Source: Anderseniella sp. (GTDB lineage Bacteria > Pseudomonadota > Alphaproteobacteria > Rhizobiales > Aestuariivirgaceae). Taken from it: a DNA stretch of 64,000 nt. The notes beneath the pieces were generated by a model. That model did not search any database. It saw only the letters and a list, made by a program, of their open reading frames with translations, and was not told the origin of the DNA. A program made the translations under genes and the position numbers. Shown here piece after piece: positions 46,847 through 56,509 of the stretch. The DNA lies in contig JANQOK010000016.1 in the NCBI GenBank assembly GCA_028289645.1, positions 620,001 to 684,000 of the forward strand. Reading direction: 5' to 3'. Numbering within the stretch: position 1 is the first letter of the stretch; the number at the start of each line of letters is the position of its first letter.

Positions 46847-48304
46847 TCAGGCGTCGTCGCGCGTCCACTCTTCGCGTTTTCGGTACAAGGTTGACGGGCT
46901 CATCTTCAGGACTTTCGAGGCCTTCGGTACGCTGCCGCCGCAATAGTCGAACGTCGCCATGACCACGTCCCGTTCCAGTTCCGCAAACGGACGGCCCAGC
47001 ATGACGCGGACCATCTTGTTCCGTTCCGGACTGTCAGCAGCGGATGCCTCGGAAGCCTGACTCGCGGCCCCGGCCGCGGGGTCAGGAGGCTGCGCTTCTG
47101 TGCCAGCTTTCGGGGGTTGCGATGACCGGACCGGGCCGCCCAGCCGGATCATGTCGCGATCCAGAACCTGGCCATCACTGAGCACAACCGCGTTGCGGAT
47201 CACGTTCTGCAGCTCACGCACATTGCCGGGCCAATCGTGGGCCAGCAATTTGTCTTCCGCTTCCACGGAAAACTCCTTGAACTGCTTGCCCTCTTCCTGG
47301 GAGAAGGTCTCCAGAAAGACCTGCGCGATTTCCAGGACATCCGCGTCGCGTTCCCGCAGCGGCGGCAGGTGGATCGGCAAAACATGCAGGCGATAGTACA
47401 GATCTTCGCGAAACCGTCCCTGCTCGACCTCTTGATGCGGATCCTTGTTAGTGGCGCATATCACACGTACGTCGACAGGCTTCAGGGCATCGCTGCCAAC
47501 GCGCTGCACGGTGCCAGTCTGCAAAAACCGCAACAGCTTGGTCTGCAGATCAATATCCATTTCGCAGATTTCGTCCAGAAACAGTGTGCCGCCATTGGCC
47601 GCGAACGCGGCGCCTTCGCGGTCTCCTGTCGCTCCCGTGAAAGCGCCCTTTACGTGCCCGAATATCTCAGACTCAATCAGGTCCCGCGGAATGGCGGCAC
47701 AGTTCAACGGAACAAACGGCTTGCCGGCCCGCGGCCCGGACTTGTGAATCGCTTCCGCGCAGACTTCCTTGCCGGTCCCGCTTTCGCCGGTGATAAAGGC
47801 GGTTGCCTTGGAACGGGCCACGTTCTCGATCATCCTGAACACGCCGAGCATGACCGGTGACTTGCCGATGAAACCGTGAAAACTGCCGTCGGCGAAATCG
47901 TTGCGGATCTCCGCAATGGCCTCATGCAACTGCTCGCGCTCGCAGGCATTACGAACCGTCGTGACAATGCGCTCCTCGGCGACCGGCTTGACGATGAAGT
48001 CGTAGGCACCCGCCCGCATCGCATCGACGGCGGTCTTGATGGATCCGCTGCCTGTCACCACCACCACGGTGATCGGGATTTTTTGCTCGGCGACATGATT
48101 GAGAATGTCGATGCCGTTTGCATCCGGCAGATTCAGATCCAGGACCATCACCTGAAACTTGCCTTCGCCAAGAGCGGTCAGGGCGGCTTTGCCGGTGTCC
48201 ACATGCTGGCATTCGAAGCCGGACTTCTCCAGCCAGTCCTTGTACACCACAGCAAGGGAGAACGCGTCTTCGACCAGCAGGACCTTTTGTTTCGTCTTCG
48301 ACAT
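46847..48304 (-). CDS. Sigma-54-dependent response regulator (NtrC family)
   Basis: 485 residues. REC domain 1-125 with phosphoacceptor Asp56 in MVLDLNLPD; AAA+ domain with Walker A GESGTGKE (173-180), the sigma-54-contact loop GAFTGA (220-225), Walker B LFLDE (241-245) and DWPGNVRELQN; C-terminal Fis-type HTH CGGSVPKASKVLKMSPSTLY. It is a complete bacterial enhancer-binding protein. The linker (about 395-440) is Ala/Pro-rich. It follows the hybrid kinase by 26 nt and is therefore its likely partner. The ATG at 48304 has GAGG upstream. Its probable targets are the sigma-54 promoters of the adjacent polysaccharide genes. Confidence 0.93.
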   Translation of the reverse strand: MSKTKQKVLLVEDAFSLAVVYKDWLEKSGFECQHVDTGKAALTALGEGKFQVMVLDLNLPDANGIDILNHVAEQKIPITVVVVTGSGSIKTAVDAMRAGAYDFIVKPVAEERIVTTVRNACEREQLHEAIAEIRNDFADGSFHGFIGKSPVMLGVFRMIENVARSKATAFITGESGTGKEVCAEAIHKSGPRAGKPFVPLNCAAIPRDLIESEIFGHVKGAFTGATGDREGAAFAANGGTLFLDEICEMDIDLQTKLLRFLQTGTVQRVGSDALKPVDVRVICATNKDPHQEVEQGRFREDLYYRLHVLPIHLPPLRERDADVLEIAQVFLETFSQEEGKQFKEFSVEAEDKLLAHDWPGNVRELQNVIRNAVVLSDGQVLDRDMIRLGGPVRSSQPPKAGTEAQPPDPAAGAASQASEASAADSPERNKMVRVMLGRPFAELERDVVMATFDYCGGSVPKASKVLKMSPSTLYRKREEWTRDDA

Positions 48305-48330
48305 TGGCGCCTCGCATCTCAATTAGTGTT

Positions 48331-51300
48331 TCAGTCTGCCCGTGCAGCCATCTTGTTGAGGGCATTCAATGTTAGCTCGCAAAGCTTTCCCAGCTCTTGC
48401 GCCAGCTCCAGGGCCCTTTCCGGCTTGTCGCCACGCGCGTAAGTGTTGACCCGGGCAGCGAGCGCCTGCAATGCACTTGCACCGAATGTACCTGCTACGC
48501 CTTTTATGGAATGGCTGGATTTCTCCAGGCTGCGGATGTCCTTGTCGCGAGACGCTTCCGCCACCTGCGAAATCCAGTTTTCCAGTTCGGCGCCGAAAGC
48601 AGATAGCGCGTTCTTGCGGGTGTCGGGGGACATGCCGCCAACCACCGAGTTGAAGACACTCATATCGAAACTGGCTTCATCTTCAGTTTCACTGCCGCGA
48701 TCGGTTGAGCCGTTCTTGCGGGATTCTGATTGGCGGGAAATGGCGCGGGCAAGCTCAAGGCGGGACACCGGCTTGGCGACGAACTCATCCATTCCGGCCG
48801 TCAGGGCCGTCTGCCGGTCTTCATCGAGAGCATAGGCTGTCAACGCAATGATGGGAATTTTTGAAACATCACCATCAAGGGCGCGGATCTGCTTGGTCGC
48901 TTCGAGCCCATCCATTTCCGGCATCGAGATGTCCATGAGAACCACGTCATAAGGCCGCTCTTGCACTGAATCCAAAACCTCGATGCCGTTGCCGACGATA
49001 TCGACAAGGCATCCCAGGCGCTCCAGCATGTTTCCGATCACAAGCTGGTTGGTGGTGTTGTCTTCCGCCAGCAACACTCGCAATTGATCGACATTGGGAA
49101 TGTGCTCGTCGCTTTCAAGCTCATCAAACGGAACCGCGTCAGAGGCGTCGGCAATGGTCATCGGCAGGTCGAACCAGAAGGTGCTTCCCTTTCCCGGCCT
49201 GCTCGTAAAGTCAATCTCACCGCCCATGTTGAGAACCAGCGACTTGGATATCGCCAGTCCCAGTCCGGTGCCGCCAAACTTCCGGGAATAGGAAGCATCC
49301 AGCATGGAAAATTCCGCAAACAGCTCATCATGATGCTGTTTCGGAATTCCGATACCGGTGTCCTTGACGGAAAACCTGAGCGTTGACACGCCGGCCTTGC
49401 GGGCCCGCTGACTGACGGAAATCTCAACCTTCCCACCCTCGGAGAACTTGATCGCGTTCCAGGTCAGGTTGAGCAGTATCTGGCGGATCCGCCCTGCGTC
49501 CCCGGTCACTGCCTCCGGGACGGTCTTGCCGATCTTGATGCTGAGATCGACGGTGTTTTCACGAGCCCGGTGCGAAACCAGGCTCTCGACACCGTTAATC
49601 AGCGAATCCACCAGGAACACCTCTTCATCAAGGTCAAGCCGGCCAGCTTCCAGTTTCGAGAAATCCAGTATGTCATTGATGATGGTCAGCAGTGCCTTGC
49701 CGGACACCCGTGCCGTACGGATCAGTTTTTGCTGTTGTACCCTGTCGGTCTCTTCACCCAGCAGGCCAAGTATACCCAGCACACCGTTCAGCGGTGTGCG
49801 AATCTCATGTGACATCATTGCCAGGAAACTGGCCTTTGCCCGGTTGGCCACTTCAGCCCTGTCCCGCTCCTGGAGGATCTGTGCTTCGGCAGCCTTCTTT
49901 TCAGTGACATCCCTGGCATAGCCGAGGAAGATTGGGCCATCCGGCCCTTCAGCCTTCTGGATGGCCAGTTCGATCATGAACTCATGACCTTCGGCGTGCA
50001 GCGCCTCAATCTCGATCCGCTGACCGATCAGCGGGCCCTCACCGGTGTCGAGAAAATGCTGTATGGCCGTTTCATGGGCGTCGCGATAGCGGTGCGGAAT
50101 GATGAATTCGGCCATCATCCGGCCAACCACATCGTCGCGCTTGAAACCGAATATCTGCTCTGCGGCCGGGTTGAACTCCATGACTTCGCCGTGGTCATTG
50201 ATGACGATAATCGCATCGAGCGCCGAGCGCACGGTGGTGCCGAGCTGTTCCTCGCTGCGCTTCAGTTTGGCTTCACGTTCTTTCAGCTCGGTAATGTCGA
50301 CCCGGAATCCGACGGTACCGCCGTCGCCGGTGCCGCGTTCGATAATGCGCAACCACTGGCCGTTGCCAAGGTGCTGCTCGACCATGCCGGCCTTCTCGCG
50401 ATGTGCCGCAATCCGTTCTTCGACCCAGGCATCGAGAGTCTTGCCCTGCAGATTATACTGTCCGGCCTCGGCACCTTTTCGGATGATGTCTTCGAACGTG
50501 TTGCCCGGCCTGATATGATCGGCGCTGGCAGCATAGATCTGCTTGTACTTCTGGTTCGAAACCACCAGCCGGTCATCCTTGTCATACAGGACAAATCCGT
50601 CCGGCAATGCCTCAATCGCATCTATCAGCCGCTTGTTGCTGGCCTCAGCGGCGAGATTAGCCTGTTCCAGGGCTTCATTCTGCTCGACCGCGGAAGAGGC
50701 AAGCGACTTGACCTCCTCATGCACACGCCGATAGCGCCGGATGAGCTGAGCCAGCAGGGTGGTCGTGAGCACAAACACCAGCACCAGGAACATGGAGATG
50801 AACTTCAGGCTGTCCGGCATCGCCGCACCCGGCACCGCACCTGTCTGCGAGATCACCAGCGCACCGCGAACATCGCCCACTTTCCAGTCCCGCCTCGGTG
50901 AGTCTTCCCGTGAGTTGTGGCAGGCCACGCAGGTTTCACTCATGACCACTGGCGTTGCGTAGTTGAAGGACTGCATGTCGGCGCCGGCGCCGCGATCAAA
51001 AAACTCCTGCTGCCCTTCTCCCACCAGAGCCGCCAGGGCAAGTCTGTCAAAGTCGGACAATTTCCTGTCCCGGCGCAACGGGAACGGATATTCGCTGATC
51101 AGCCTGAAATTCGACCCGGTACCGTCAGACGCAAACTGCTTTGAAAGTTCGATTGTCAGCGTCGCCGGCAAGGGAATAGCGTTGTCCTTAGTGCGAAAAT
51201 CGTGGGTGACCGTCAGGCCTGACAGGTCCTGGACCCGGGAAACAACCTCGTTTGAGTAAAATTTCTGGACAGCCGTAATAAGCTGCGCGTTGGTTCTTGC

Positions 51301-51429
51301 CGACTCCAGTAGAATTTTCTGGCGCACTTCTCCGGTATGCATCTGAACCAGGTAGAATATGACCCCGCCCGAGATGAACAAAAAGGTCACCAGTGCCCAG
51401 AAAATCTTGTTGAAGCCAATACTCTTCAT
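48331..51429 (-). CDS. Hybrid histidine kinase with haem-c sensor domain, PAS, REC and Hpt
   Basis: 1032 residues. TM1 at about 9-29 and TM2 at about 208-229 enclose a periplasmic DUF3365/Tll0287-like domain with a c-type haem motif CVACH (167-171). Then come two PAS domains (about 262-380 and 392-510), HisKA with His541 in MSHEIRTPLNGVLG, HATPase_c (about 640-755, GTGLGLAISKSL), REC with Asp833 (VLMDISMPEMDG) and Hpt with His973 (SSHSIKGVAGTFG). This is a full internal phosphorelay that would end on Asp56 of the downstream regulator. The haem site suggests redox or gas sensing in the periplasm. Confidence 0.9.
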   Translation of the reverse strand: MKSIGFNKIFWALVTFLFISGGVIFYLVQMHTGEVRQKILLESARTNAQLITAVQKFYSNEVVSRVQDLSGLTVTHDFRTKDNAIPLPATLTIELSKQFASDGTGSNFRLISEYPFPLRRDRKLSDFDRLALAALVGEGQQEFFDRGAGADMQSFNYATPVVMSETCVACHNSREDSPRRDWKVGDVRGALVISQTGAVPGAAMPDSLKFISMFLVLVFVLTTTLLAQLIRRYRRVHEEVKSLASSAVEQNEALEQANLAAEASNKRLIDAIEALPDGFVLYDKDDRLVVSNQKYKQIYAASADHIRPGNTFEDIIRKGAEAGQYNLQGKTLDAWVEERIAAHREKAGMVEQHLGNGQWLRIIERGTGDGGTVGFRVDITELKEREAKLKRSEEQLGTTVRSALDAIIVINDHGEVMEFNPAAEQIFGFKRDDVVGRMMAEFIIPHRYRDAHETAIQHFLDTGEGPLIGQRIEIEALHAEGHEFMIELAIQKAEGPDGPIFLGYARDVTEKKAAEAQILQERDRAEVANRAKASFLAMMSHEIRTPLNGVLGILGLLGEETDRVQQQKLIRTARVSGKALLTIINDILDFSKLEAGRLDLDEEVFLVDSLINGVESLVSHRARENTVDLSIKIGKTVPEAVTGDAGRIRQILLNLTWNAIKFSEGGKVEISVSQRARKAGVSTLRFSVKDTGIGIPKQHHDELFAEFSMLDASYSRKFGGTGLGLAISKSLVLNMGGEIDFTSRPGKGSTFWFDLPMTIADASDAVPFDELESDEHIPNVDQLRVLLAEDNTTNQLVIGNMLERLGCLVDIVGNGIEVLDSVQERPYDVVLMDISMPEMDGLEATKQIRALDGDVSKIPIIALTAYALDEDRQTALTAGMDEFVAKPVSRLELARAISRQSESRKNGSTDRGSETEDEASFDMSVFNSVVGGMSPDTRKNALSAFGAELENWISQVAEASRDKDIRSLEKSSHSIKGVAGTFGASALQALAARVNTYARGDKPERALELAQELGKLCELTLNALNKMAARAD

Positions 51430-51694
51430 TGTGGATCACACTCTTTCCGAACTGCTGCAGCGTCCAACAGAATCCCGGACTATACAACTAGAGTATGAAC
51501 AACATCTGCAACTGAAGCAGACTTATCCTTTTCCGCGCACGTCACAGATATGACGCGACGAAGTACACTTTGGTTGTTCCGGCACACCCTGGAAGGCGGG
51601 CCGACATCACTTTGCTGTTAGCGGGCAATGCTGGCGCAAGCTCTGTTTTTCCTTGGCATCACGAGACTGTTTGCCCGTGGCAGATATGCGCGTG

Positions 51695-52522
51695 TCATCG
51701 CTTGAAGCGCAGCGCAACCGTGAACGAAAAACTCCTACCGCCGGGTGGCTTCGGATAGGGGGAGGCGCGCCGGGCCGTGGCGAGCGCTGCCCTGTCCAGA
51801 ACACGGTGCCCGGAACTGCGCCGGACCGTCACTGACTGCAGTGTCCCGGTCGCGGAAATGCGGATCTTCAGCCTGACCTTGCCGGCGCTCGCGGCCGGAG
51901 GAAACCTCTTGTAGCGCTGGATGTGCGCCAGCACGCGACGGGCATAGGCGGCCTTTTGACCTGCGGACGCCCCGCCGGAGCGCCCGGCACTTCCCGACCG
52001 ACGCTGCGCCTTGTTCTTGCCGGCACTTGCTGATGCGGTCTTCCGCACGGTCCGCCGCTGTGCCTTCTGGCGCGCCGGCTTTTCTGACGACAGCTGTTTC
52101 TTAACCAGCGCAGCCGGCAGTGCCGGCCTGGGCCGCGGAACCGGAACATCGATCGTCGTTGCGGCAGGCTGTGGCGGTGCTGGCTCTGCCGCCGGTGCAG
52201 GTGCGAATTCCGGTTCCCGTGTAATCTCCGGTTCCGGTGTGATCTCCGGTTCCGGTTGCAGAGCCGGGTGCTCTGTTTCTGTATCATCCGGCAACGCTTG
52301 TGCCGGCCGGTCTGCCGCCTTCGCCGGCTGTTGCATCGCGGCTTCCTCGGCATTGGCAGACGCGCTTGCAACTGCTGCGCGCGGCGCGTCAAAAACAATC
52401 ATCATGCTGGAAACGGCGTTTTCGGCTCCGTACTCCACGGCATCCAGTTTCCCGGCCCAGGCCAGCAGTGCCGCATGCAGGCTGAGAGACAAGGCAATCG
52501 CCGGCACCACAAACCGCATCAT
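51695..52522 (-). CDS. tonB: TonB energy-transducing protein
   Basis: 275 residues. N-terminal anchor at about 5-23, a Pro/Glu-rich periplasmic spacer (80-135, repeats of PEPEITPEPEIT type), an Arg/Lys/Ala-rich stretch (150-190) and a TonB C-terminal domain (YARRVLAHIQRYKRFPPAA, VRRSSGHRVLDRAALATARR, FSFTVALRF). It couples the ExbB/ExbD proton motor to the BtuB receptor. The ATG overlaps the upstream exbD stop (ATGA). Last gene of the btu operon. Confidence 0.9.
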   Translation of the reverse strand: MMRFVVPAIALSLSLHAALLAWAGKLDAVEYGAENAVSSMMIVFDAPRAAVASASANAEEAAMQQPAKAADRPAQALPDDTETEHPALQPEPEITPEPEITREPEFAPAPAAEPAPPQPAATTIDVPVPRPRPALPAALVKKQLSSEKPARQKAQRRTVRKTASASAGKNKAQRRSGSAGRSGGASAGQKAAYARRVLAHIQRYKRFPPAASAGKVRLKIRISATGTLQSVTVRRSSGHRVLDRAALATARRASPYPKPPGGRSFSFTVALRFKR

Positions 52523-52932
52523 GGCCGGCGTTCCGCCTGCAGCTGTATCCTGCCAATGCCGGTTGTGCGCAACATCTCAATCAGCTTCACGATCCGCACT
52601 GCCGGCACGCCGGCATCGGCGCGCACCGTCAACACCTCAAGCTCGCCGCTGCCTGCCAGCCGCGCGATCAGGCCGCGCACAGCCGCGTCATCATTCAAGT
52701 TGCGAAACTGCAACTCCCCGGAACGGGCGACATGGACAGTGGAATCGCGATCGACGTTCACCGCGTCTTCACCGGTGCTGGCCCGAGGTGGCGCCAGCTC
52801 AAACGGATCTGGTGATGCAATGACACCTGACAAGACAATGAACATCAACAGCAGAAAGACCACGTTGATCAACGGCAGGATGGTGATGCCGCGCGAGCGC
52901 CGTTCAGGCCTCGGCATTGAAAACGCGGTCAT
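52519..52932 (-). CDS. exbD: ExbD/TolR family protein (second copy)
   Basis: 137 residues. One membrane span (ITILPLINVVFLLLMFIVLSG, about 16-36) with a conserved polar position, then a periplasmic domain with VRADAGVPAVRIVKLIEML. Part of the proton-driven stator that energises TonB. It overlaps the preceding exbD (ATGA) and tonB. Two consecutive ExbD paralogues suggest a heteromeric motor. Confidence 0.88.
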   Translation of the reverse strand: MTAFSMPRPERRSRGITILPLINVVFLLLMFIVLSGVIASPDPFELAPPRASTGEDAVNVDRDSTVHVARSGELQFRNLNDDAAVRGLIARLAGSGELEVLTVRADAGVPAVRIVKLIEMLRTTGIGRIQLQAERRP

Positions 52933-53327
52933 GTCCCGTCCCCCGCAGCACGCACCCGCACATCGTCGATACCGGCTGTCCGGGCCGCATCCAGCGCGTC
53001 CAGGAGTGCCTGATAACCGGCGCCCCGGCCCACAATTATGCTCAGCGGTTTCGATGTGTCGTCCGCCAGCGATGCAGCCAGATCGGCGACTGCATGTCCA
53101 TCAAGCAGCGCCCCCGCCGCGGTGAGACGGAGTATGCGTTGCTGCAGCGGGAAGGATGCCGTCGCCGCGGCCCCCGGCAACGAAACGTTTATCGGCTTCA
53201 CCAGCGTCTGTGAGAATGTCGATACAACCATGAAGAACACCACCAGGATAAACACCACGTCCATCACCGGGGTCAGGTCGGGTGACCTGTTTCGTGCTGC
53301 GGGACGCGCAATGCGGAGCGGTTCCAC
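52929..53327 (-). CDS. exbD: ExbD/TolR family protein (first copy)
   Basis: 132 residues. The span DLTPVMDVVFILVVFFMVVS carries the essential aspartate (PVMDVVF). The periplasmic part ends RTAGIDDVRVRAAGDGT. It starts three nt after exbB, and its end overlaps the next exbD. This copy keeps the catalytic-type Asp that the downstream copy replaces with Asn (PLINVVF), so it is probably the proton-conducting subunit. Confidence 0.9.
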   Translation of the reverse strand: MEPLRIARPAARNRSPDLTPVMDVVFILVVFFMVVSTFSQTLVKPINVSLPGAAATASFPLQQRILRLTAAGALLDGHAVADLAASLADDTSKPLSIIVGRGAGYQALLDALDAARTAGIDDVRVRAAGDGT

Positions 53328-53330
53328 AGC

Positions 53331-53876
53331 CTATGCTCCAGCCATTATGTCATTGACGGCACGTTCTGCCCGCACACTTTGGCGTTCAGCCAGGCTCTCC
53401 AGGACCGACAGGCAGACCAATGCCACTAGCGCAACCACCATGCCGGCCGCCGTTGTAAGCAGTGCTTCCCAAATGCCGCCGGCAAGCTGGGCCGGCTCGA
53501 TGCGGCTGCCGGCTGCCTCCAGTTGCCGGAAGGCCTCGATCATGCCGAGCACCGTGCCAAGCAGTCCAAGCAGCGGGGCCACGGTAGCAGCAAGATCTAT
53601 GAATCTGAATCCGGTGCGCAGCGTTGCCGCCTGCTGCCTGGCCAGCATCTCAAGCCGGTCGCGGGCTGCGGGAGAACCGTCGGCTACTGCCTGACGGGCC
53701 GCAGCCGACAATACTTCTTCAATGCGCCGCGAACCGGCGAATGCCAGCGCCAGAATCCGCGCCAGAAACACCGCCACTACAGTTACCGACAGGAGACCCA
53801 GGGCAATCATCGTGGGGCCGCCCTTGTTGAGCAGCGTGCTCACCGCCGGAGCAAGAGTTCCAGTCAACTCATCCAT
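53331..53876 (-). CDS. exbB: MotA/TolQ/ExbB proton channel protein
   Basis: 181 residues, three membrane spans (about 20-40, 95-115, 140-160). The family core LAATVAPLLGLLGTVLGMIEAF and GGIWEALLTTAAGMVVALVAL is clear. It forms the pentameric channel that houses ExbD. It overlaps the btuD-like stop by eight nt and belongs to the btu operon. Confidence 0.92.
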   Translation of the reverse strand: MDELTGTLAPAVSTLLNKGGPTMIALGLLSVTVVAVFLARILALAFAGSRRIEEVLSAAARQAVADGSPAARDRLEMLARQQAATLRTGFRFIDLAATVAPLLGLLGTVLGMIEAFRQLEAAGSRIEPAQLAGGIWEALLTTAAGMVVALVALVCLSVLESLAERQSVRAERAVNDIMAGA

Positions 53877-54657
53877 CTTTCACCTCGCATTGCGTCAATC
53901 CGAGCGGCGCCAGCCACACGCCGCAGTCATCCCGTCCAATCCGGGCAGTGATGCCGTACACCTGACGCAACACGGCTTCCGTCATCACTTTTGCCGGCGG
54001 TCCGTCAGCCGCGACCACGCCGTCCTTCATCAGCACCAGACGGTCACACCAACGCGCCGCCAGAGACAGGTCATGCAGAGATACAAATACCGTGCGCCCC
54101 TGCCCGGCCAGTTTGCGCAGCACTGCCATCATCGAGATCTGATGGGCCGGATCGAGACCCGACGCAGGTTCGTCAGCCACCAGTACGGGTGTGTCCTGGG
54201 CCACGGCACGCGCCATCAATACGCGTGCCTGCTCGCCGCCGGAAAGTTCAGTTGCCGGGCGTTCCGCTATGCCCGACACGTCAAGCAGTCGCATGGCTTC
54301 AGCACACTTTTCCTGGTCAGCCCGCGACATGGTCCGGCGCCAGCCATGCCAGGGCAGGCGGCCAAGCTCGACAACTGATTGCACACTTATCGGCCAGCTC
54401 AACACTCTTTGCTGCGGCAGCCAGGCGACGATCGTCGCCCGTTCGGCTTCGCTCATTACAGCGATCGCCTTGCCGCCGGTTTCAATCTCGCCCTGACAGG
54501 CCAGTTGGCCGGTCAGCGCCCGCATCAAGGTGGACTTACCGGCCCCATTAGGCCCCAGCAACCCGGTGACCTGACCCGGTTCAAGGTCAAGATCAACCCT
54601 GTGCAACACCTGCCTGCCGGACAGCGATACCGAAACATTGCTGGCTTTCACGTGCAT
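53869..54657 (-). CDS. btuD: Cobalamin ABC transporter ATPase
   Basis: 262 residues. Walker A LGPNGAGKST, Q-loop WLPQQR, ABC signature LSGGEQARVLMARA, Walker B PVLVADEPASGLD and the switch His in VSLHDLSLAA are all present. Belongs to the FecCD/BtuCD importer class. The ATG overlaps the permease stop (ATGA). Substrate is assigned from the operon's riboswitch and BtuB; a haem or siderophore transporter would look similar. Confidence 0.88.
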   Translation of the reverse strand: MHVKASNVSVSLSGRQVLHRVDLDLEPGQVTGLLGPNGAGKSTLMRALTGQLACQGEIETGGKAIAVMSEAERATIVAWLPQQRVLSWPISVQSVVELGRLPWHGWRRTMSRADQEKCAEAMRLLDVSGIAERPATELSGGEQARVLMARAVAQDTPVLVADEPASGLDPAHQISMMAVLRKLAGQGRTVFVSLHDLSLAARWCDRLVLMKDGVVAADGPPAKVMTEAVLRQVYGITARIGRDDCGVWLAPLGLTQCEVKDG

Positions 54658-55646
54658 CAGAACAACTCCCTGCGCGAGCGGATCACCAGCCACAGAAAGA
54701 ACGGCGCACCAATGAGCGCAGTAACCACACCAACATTCAACTCACGCTCCGGAATGACGGTTCGCGCCACGATGTCAGCGAAAGTCAACAAGGCCGCGCC
54801 GCCAAGCCCGGCCGGCAGTAGTAACTGGCTGGGCAGTCGATTGGTGAGAGGGCGAACCAGATGCGGGACAATGAGGCCGATGAAGCCGATAGCGCCACTG
54901 ACGGCTGTCCCCGCGCCCACACACAACGCCACGCCACACACAACCATCGCCCGTGCACGCGGAATGTTTGCGCCCAGGCCCGAGGCTCCCTCCTCGCCCA
55001 ATGACAGCGCATCAAGCGTTCGCGAACTTGCCCACAGCGCAGCCCAACCCAATAGCATCAACGGTATGACCAGCCAGACATGGTCAACGGACCGGTCCTT
55101 CAGCGAGCCCAGCAGCCAGAAGATGATCTCGTAGCTGGCATAGGGATTTGGCGACAGATTCAACACCAACGACGTCATTGCGCCAGCCAGCGAAGCCAGC
55201 GCCACGCCGGCAAGAACCAGGGTAATGGTTGACGCCTGGGTTGCTGAAATCGCCAGCAATATCAGCACACTGGCGGCAGCGCCGGCGAGCGCTCCAGCCG
55301 GCAGCGCCAGCAACGAAGCCCCCGCCAGGCCCGTATAGAACAGCAATACCGCGCCCAGCGACGCCGAGGCTGAGACACCGATGATGCCTGGCTCAGCCAG
55401 CGGGTTCCGCAGCATCCCCTGCAGTGCGGCACCGGCGACCCCGAGACTGAAACCGATCAGAACCGCCAGCAGGGCGCGCGGCAGCCTGATCTCCCGCATG
55501 ATGACCATGGCGGCTTCATTGCCGCCTGCAACCAGCGCCGCAATGCTGTCCATTGGGCCGATCTGTGCGGGCCCGATCAACAGCGACAGCGCACAGGCGG
55601 CAATGACCAGCACCGCAAGCATCGAAATGAGACGCAGCCTGCTCAT
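54657..55646 (-). CDS. btuC: Cobalamin ABC transporter permease
   Basis: 329 residues, about ten membrane helices, FecCD family. Signatures: REIRLPRALLAVLIGFSLGV, AGAALQGMLRNPLAEPGIIG, GAIGFIGLIVPHLVR and NVGVVTALIGAPFFLWL. The ATG at 55646 overlaps the btuF stop (ATGA); longer readings lie inside btuF. Confidence 0.9.
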   Translation of the reverse strand: MSRLRLISMLAVLVIAACALSLLIGPAQIGPMDSIAALVAGGNEAAMVIMREIRLPRALLAVLIGFSLGVAGAALQGMLRNPLAEPGIIGVSASASLGAVLLFYTGLAGASLLALPAGALAGAAASVLILLAISATQASTITLVLAGVALASLAGAMTSLVLNLSPNPYASYEIIFWLLGSLKDRSVDHVWLVIPLMLLGWAALWASSRTLDALSLGEEGASGLGANIPRARAMVVCGVALCVGAGTAVSGAIGFIGLIVPHLVRPLTNRLPSQLLLPAGLGGAALLTFADIVARTVIPERELNVGVVTALIGAPFFLWLVIRSRRELF

Positions 55647-56509
55647 GACCCCGGCACCTTCCGGCACGGCGGCAGGGACGGTGCATAGGTCCGCAGTTCG
55701 TGGATCGCCTGCATGGTGAACGGTCCGCCACAACTCAACCGGGCCGGCCTGGACAGGTTGCCTGCTACCGTTGTCCTCAGTTTCTTCAGCACTGGGTGGG
55801 TCAGAATCTCGTCGGCCAGTGCCGGCGCTCCCGGTGTCGTTGTCGGCAATATGATCAGGTCCGGCGGATTCTGCACCAGGAGTTCCAGAGGAAACGCGGC
55901 AACGCCTTCGTACCCGCGTTCAGCCGCCATGTTGATGAACCCAGCAGACAGCATGGCCGAATGGGCCAGCGTACCCTTGCCCAGCGCAACACCGCGCGCG
56001 CCGTAGAAAAGTGCTACCGGCTTGCGCGCACATGCCAACGGTTCAAGGCCCGCAAGTTCGCGCTCAAACCTCGATGCCATTGCTTCGGCTTTGGCGTCTT
56101 GCTCGAGCAAACGGCCCATTCGCCTGATGTCCGCGGCAATGGTTTCAACGGACTGCGAGTATCGGAATTCCTCGACCGCAAAACCCAGCCTCTTGAGCAG
56201 GCTGGTCGTGTTGTGCAGCGAAAAGGTTCCCGTCACCACGAGTTCAGGTTTTGCGACCAGCACTTCTTCAGCAATCCCCCTATTTGCGGGGTATTGCCGG
56301 GCCCGTTCGTGCAGTGCCGACAGGGTCGGGTCGCGGGCTAGGTTGGACACTGACTTCAGCTGCCCCGGTTCCGCCAGCAACATGGCAAGCTGGTCGGTGC
56401 AGACATTCAGCGAGGCAACGGTCGGTCCGGACAGGCCAGCAACAGGGCAGGCAAACAGGCCGACTGCCGCAACCACTCCCGTCCAGACTCGTTTGCCAAA
56501 CCACACCAT
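55643..56509 (-). CDS. btuF: Cobalamin-binding periplasmic protein
   Basis: 288 residues. Signal peptide at about 1-27 (VWTGVVAAVGLFACPVAGLS). The Fe/B12 binding-protein fold shows VASLNVCTDQLAMLLAEPG, EEVLVAKPELVVTGTF, NPPDLIILPTTTPG and a C-terminal GPFTMQAIHELR. It delivers substrate from BtuB to BtuCD. The ATG overlaps the btuB stop (ATGA). Confidence 0.85.
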   Translation of the reverse strand: MVWFGKRVWTGVVAAVGLFACPVAGLSGPTVASLNVCTDQLAMLLAEPGQLKSVSNLARDPTLSALHERARQYPANRGIAEEVLVAKPELVVTGTFSLHNTTSLLKRLGFAVEEFRYSQSVETIAADIRRMGRLLEQDAKAEAMASRFERELAGLEPLACARKPVALFYGARGVALGKGTLAHSAMLSAGFINMAAERGYEGVAAFPLELLVQNPPDLIILPTTTPGAPALADEILTHPVLKKLRTTVAGNLSRPARLSCGGPFTMQAIHELRTYAPSLPPCRKVPGS

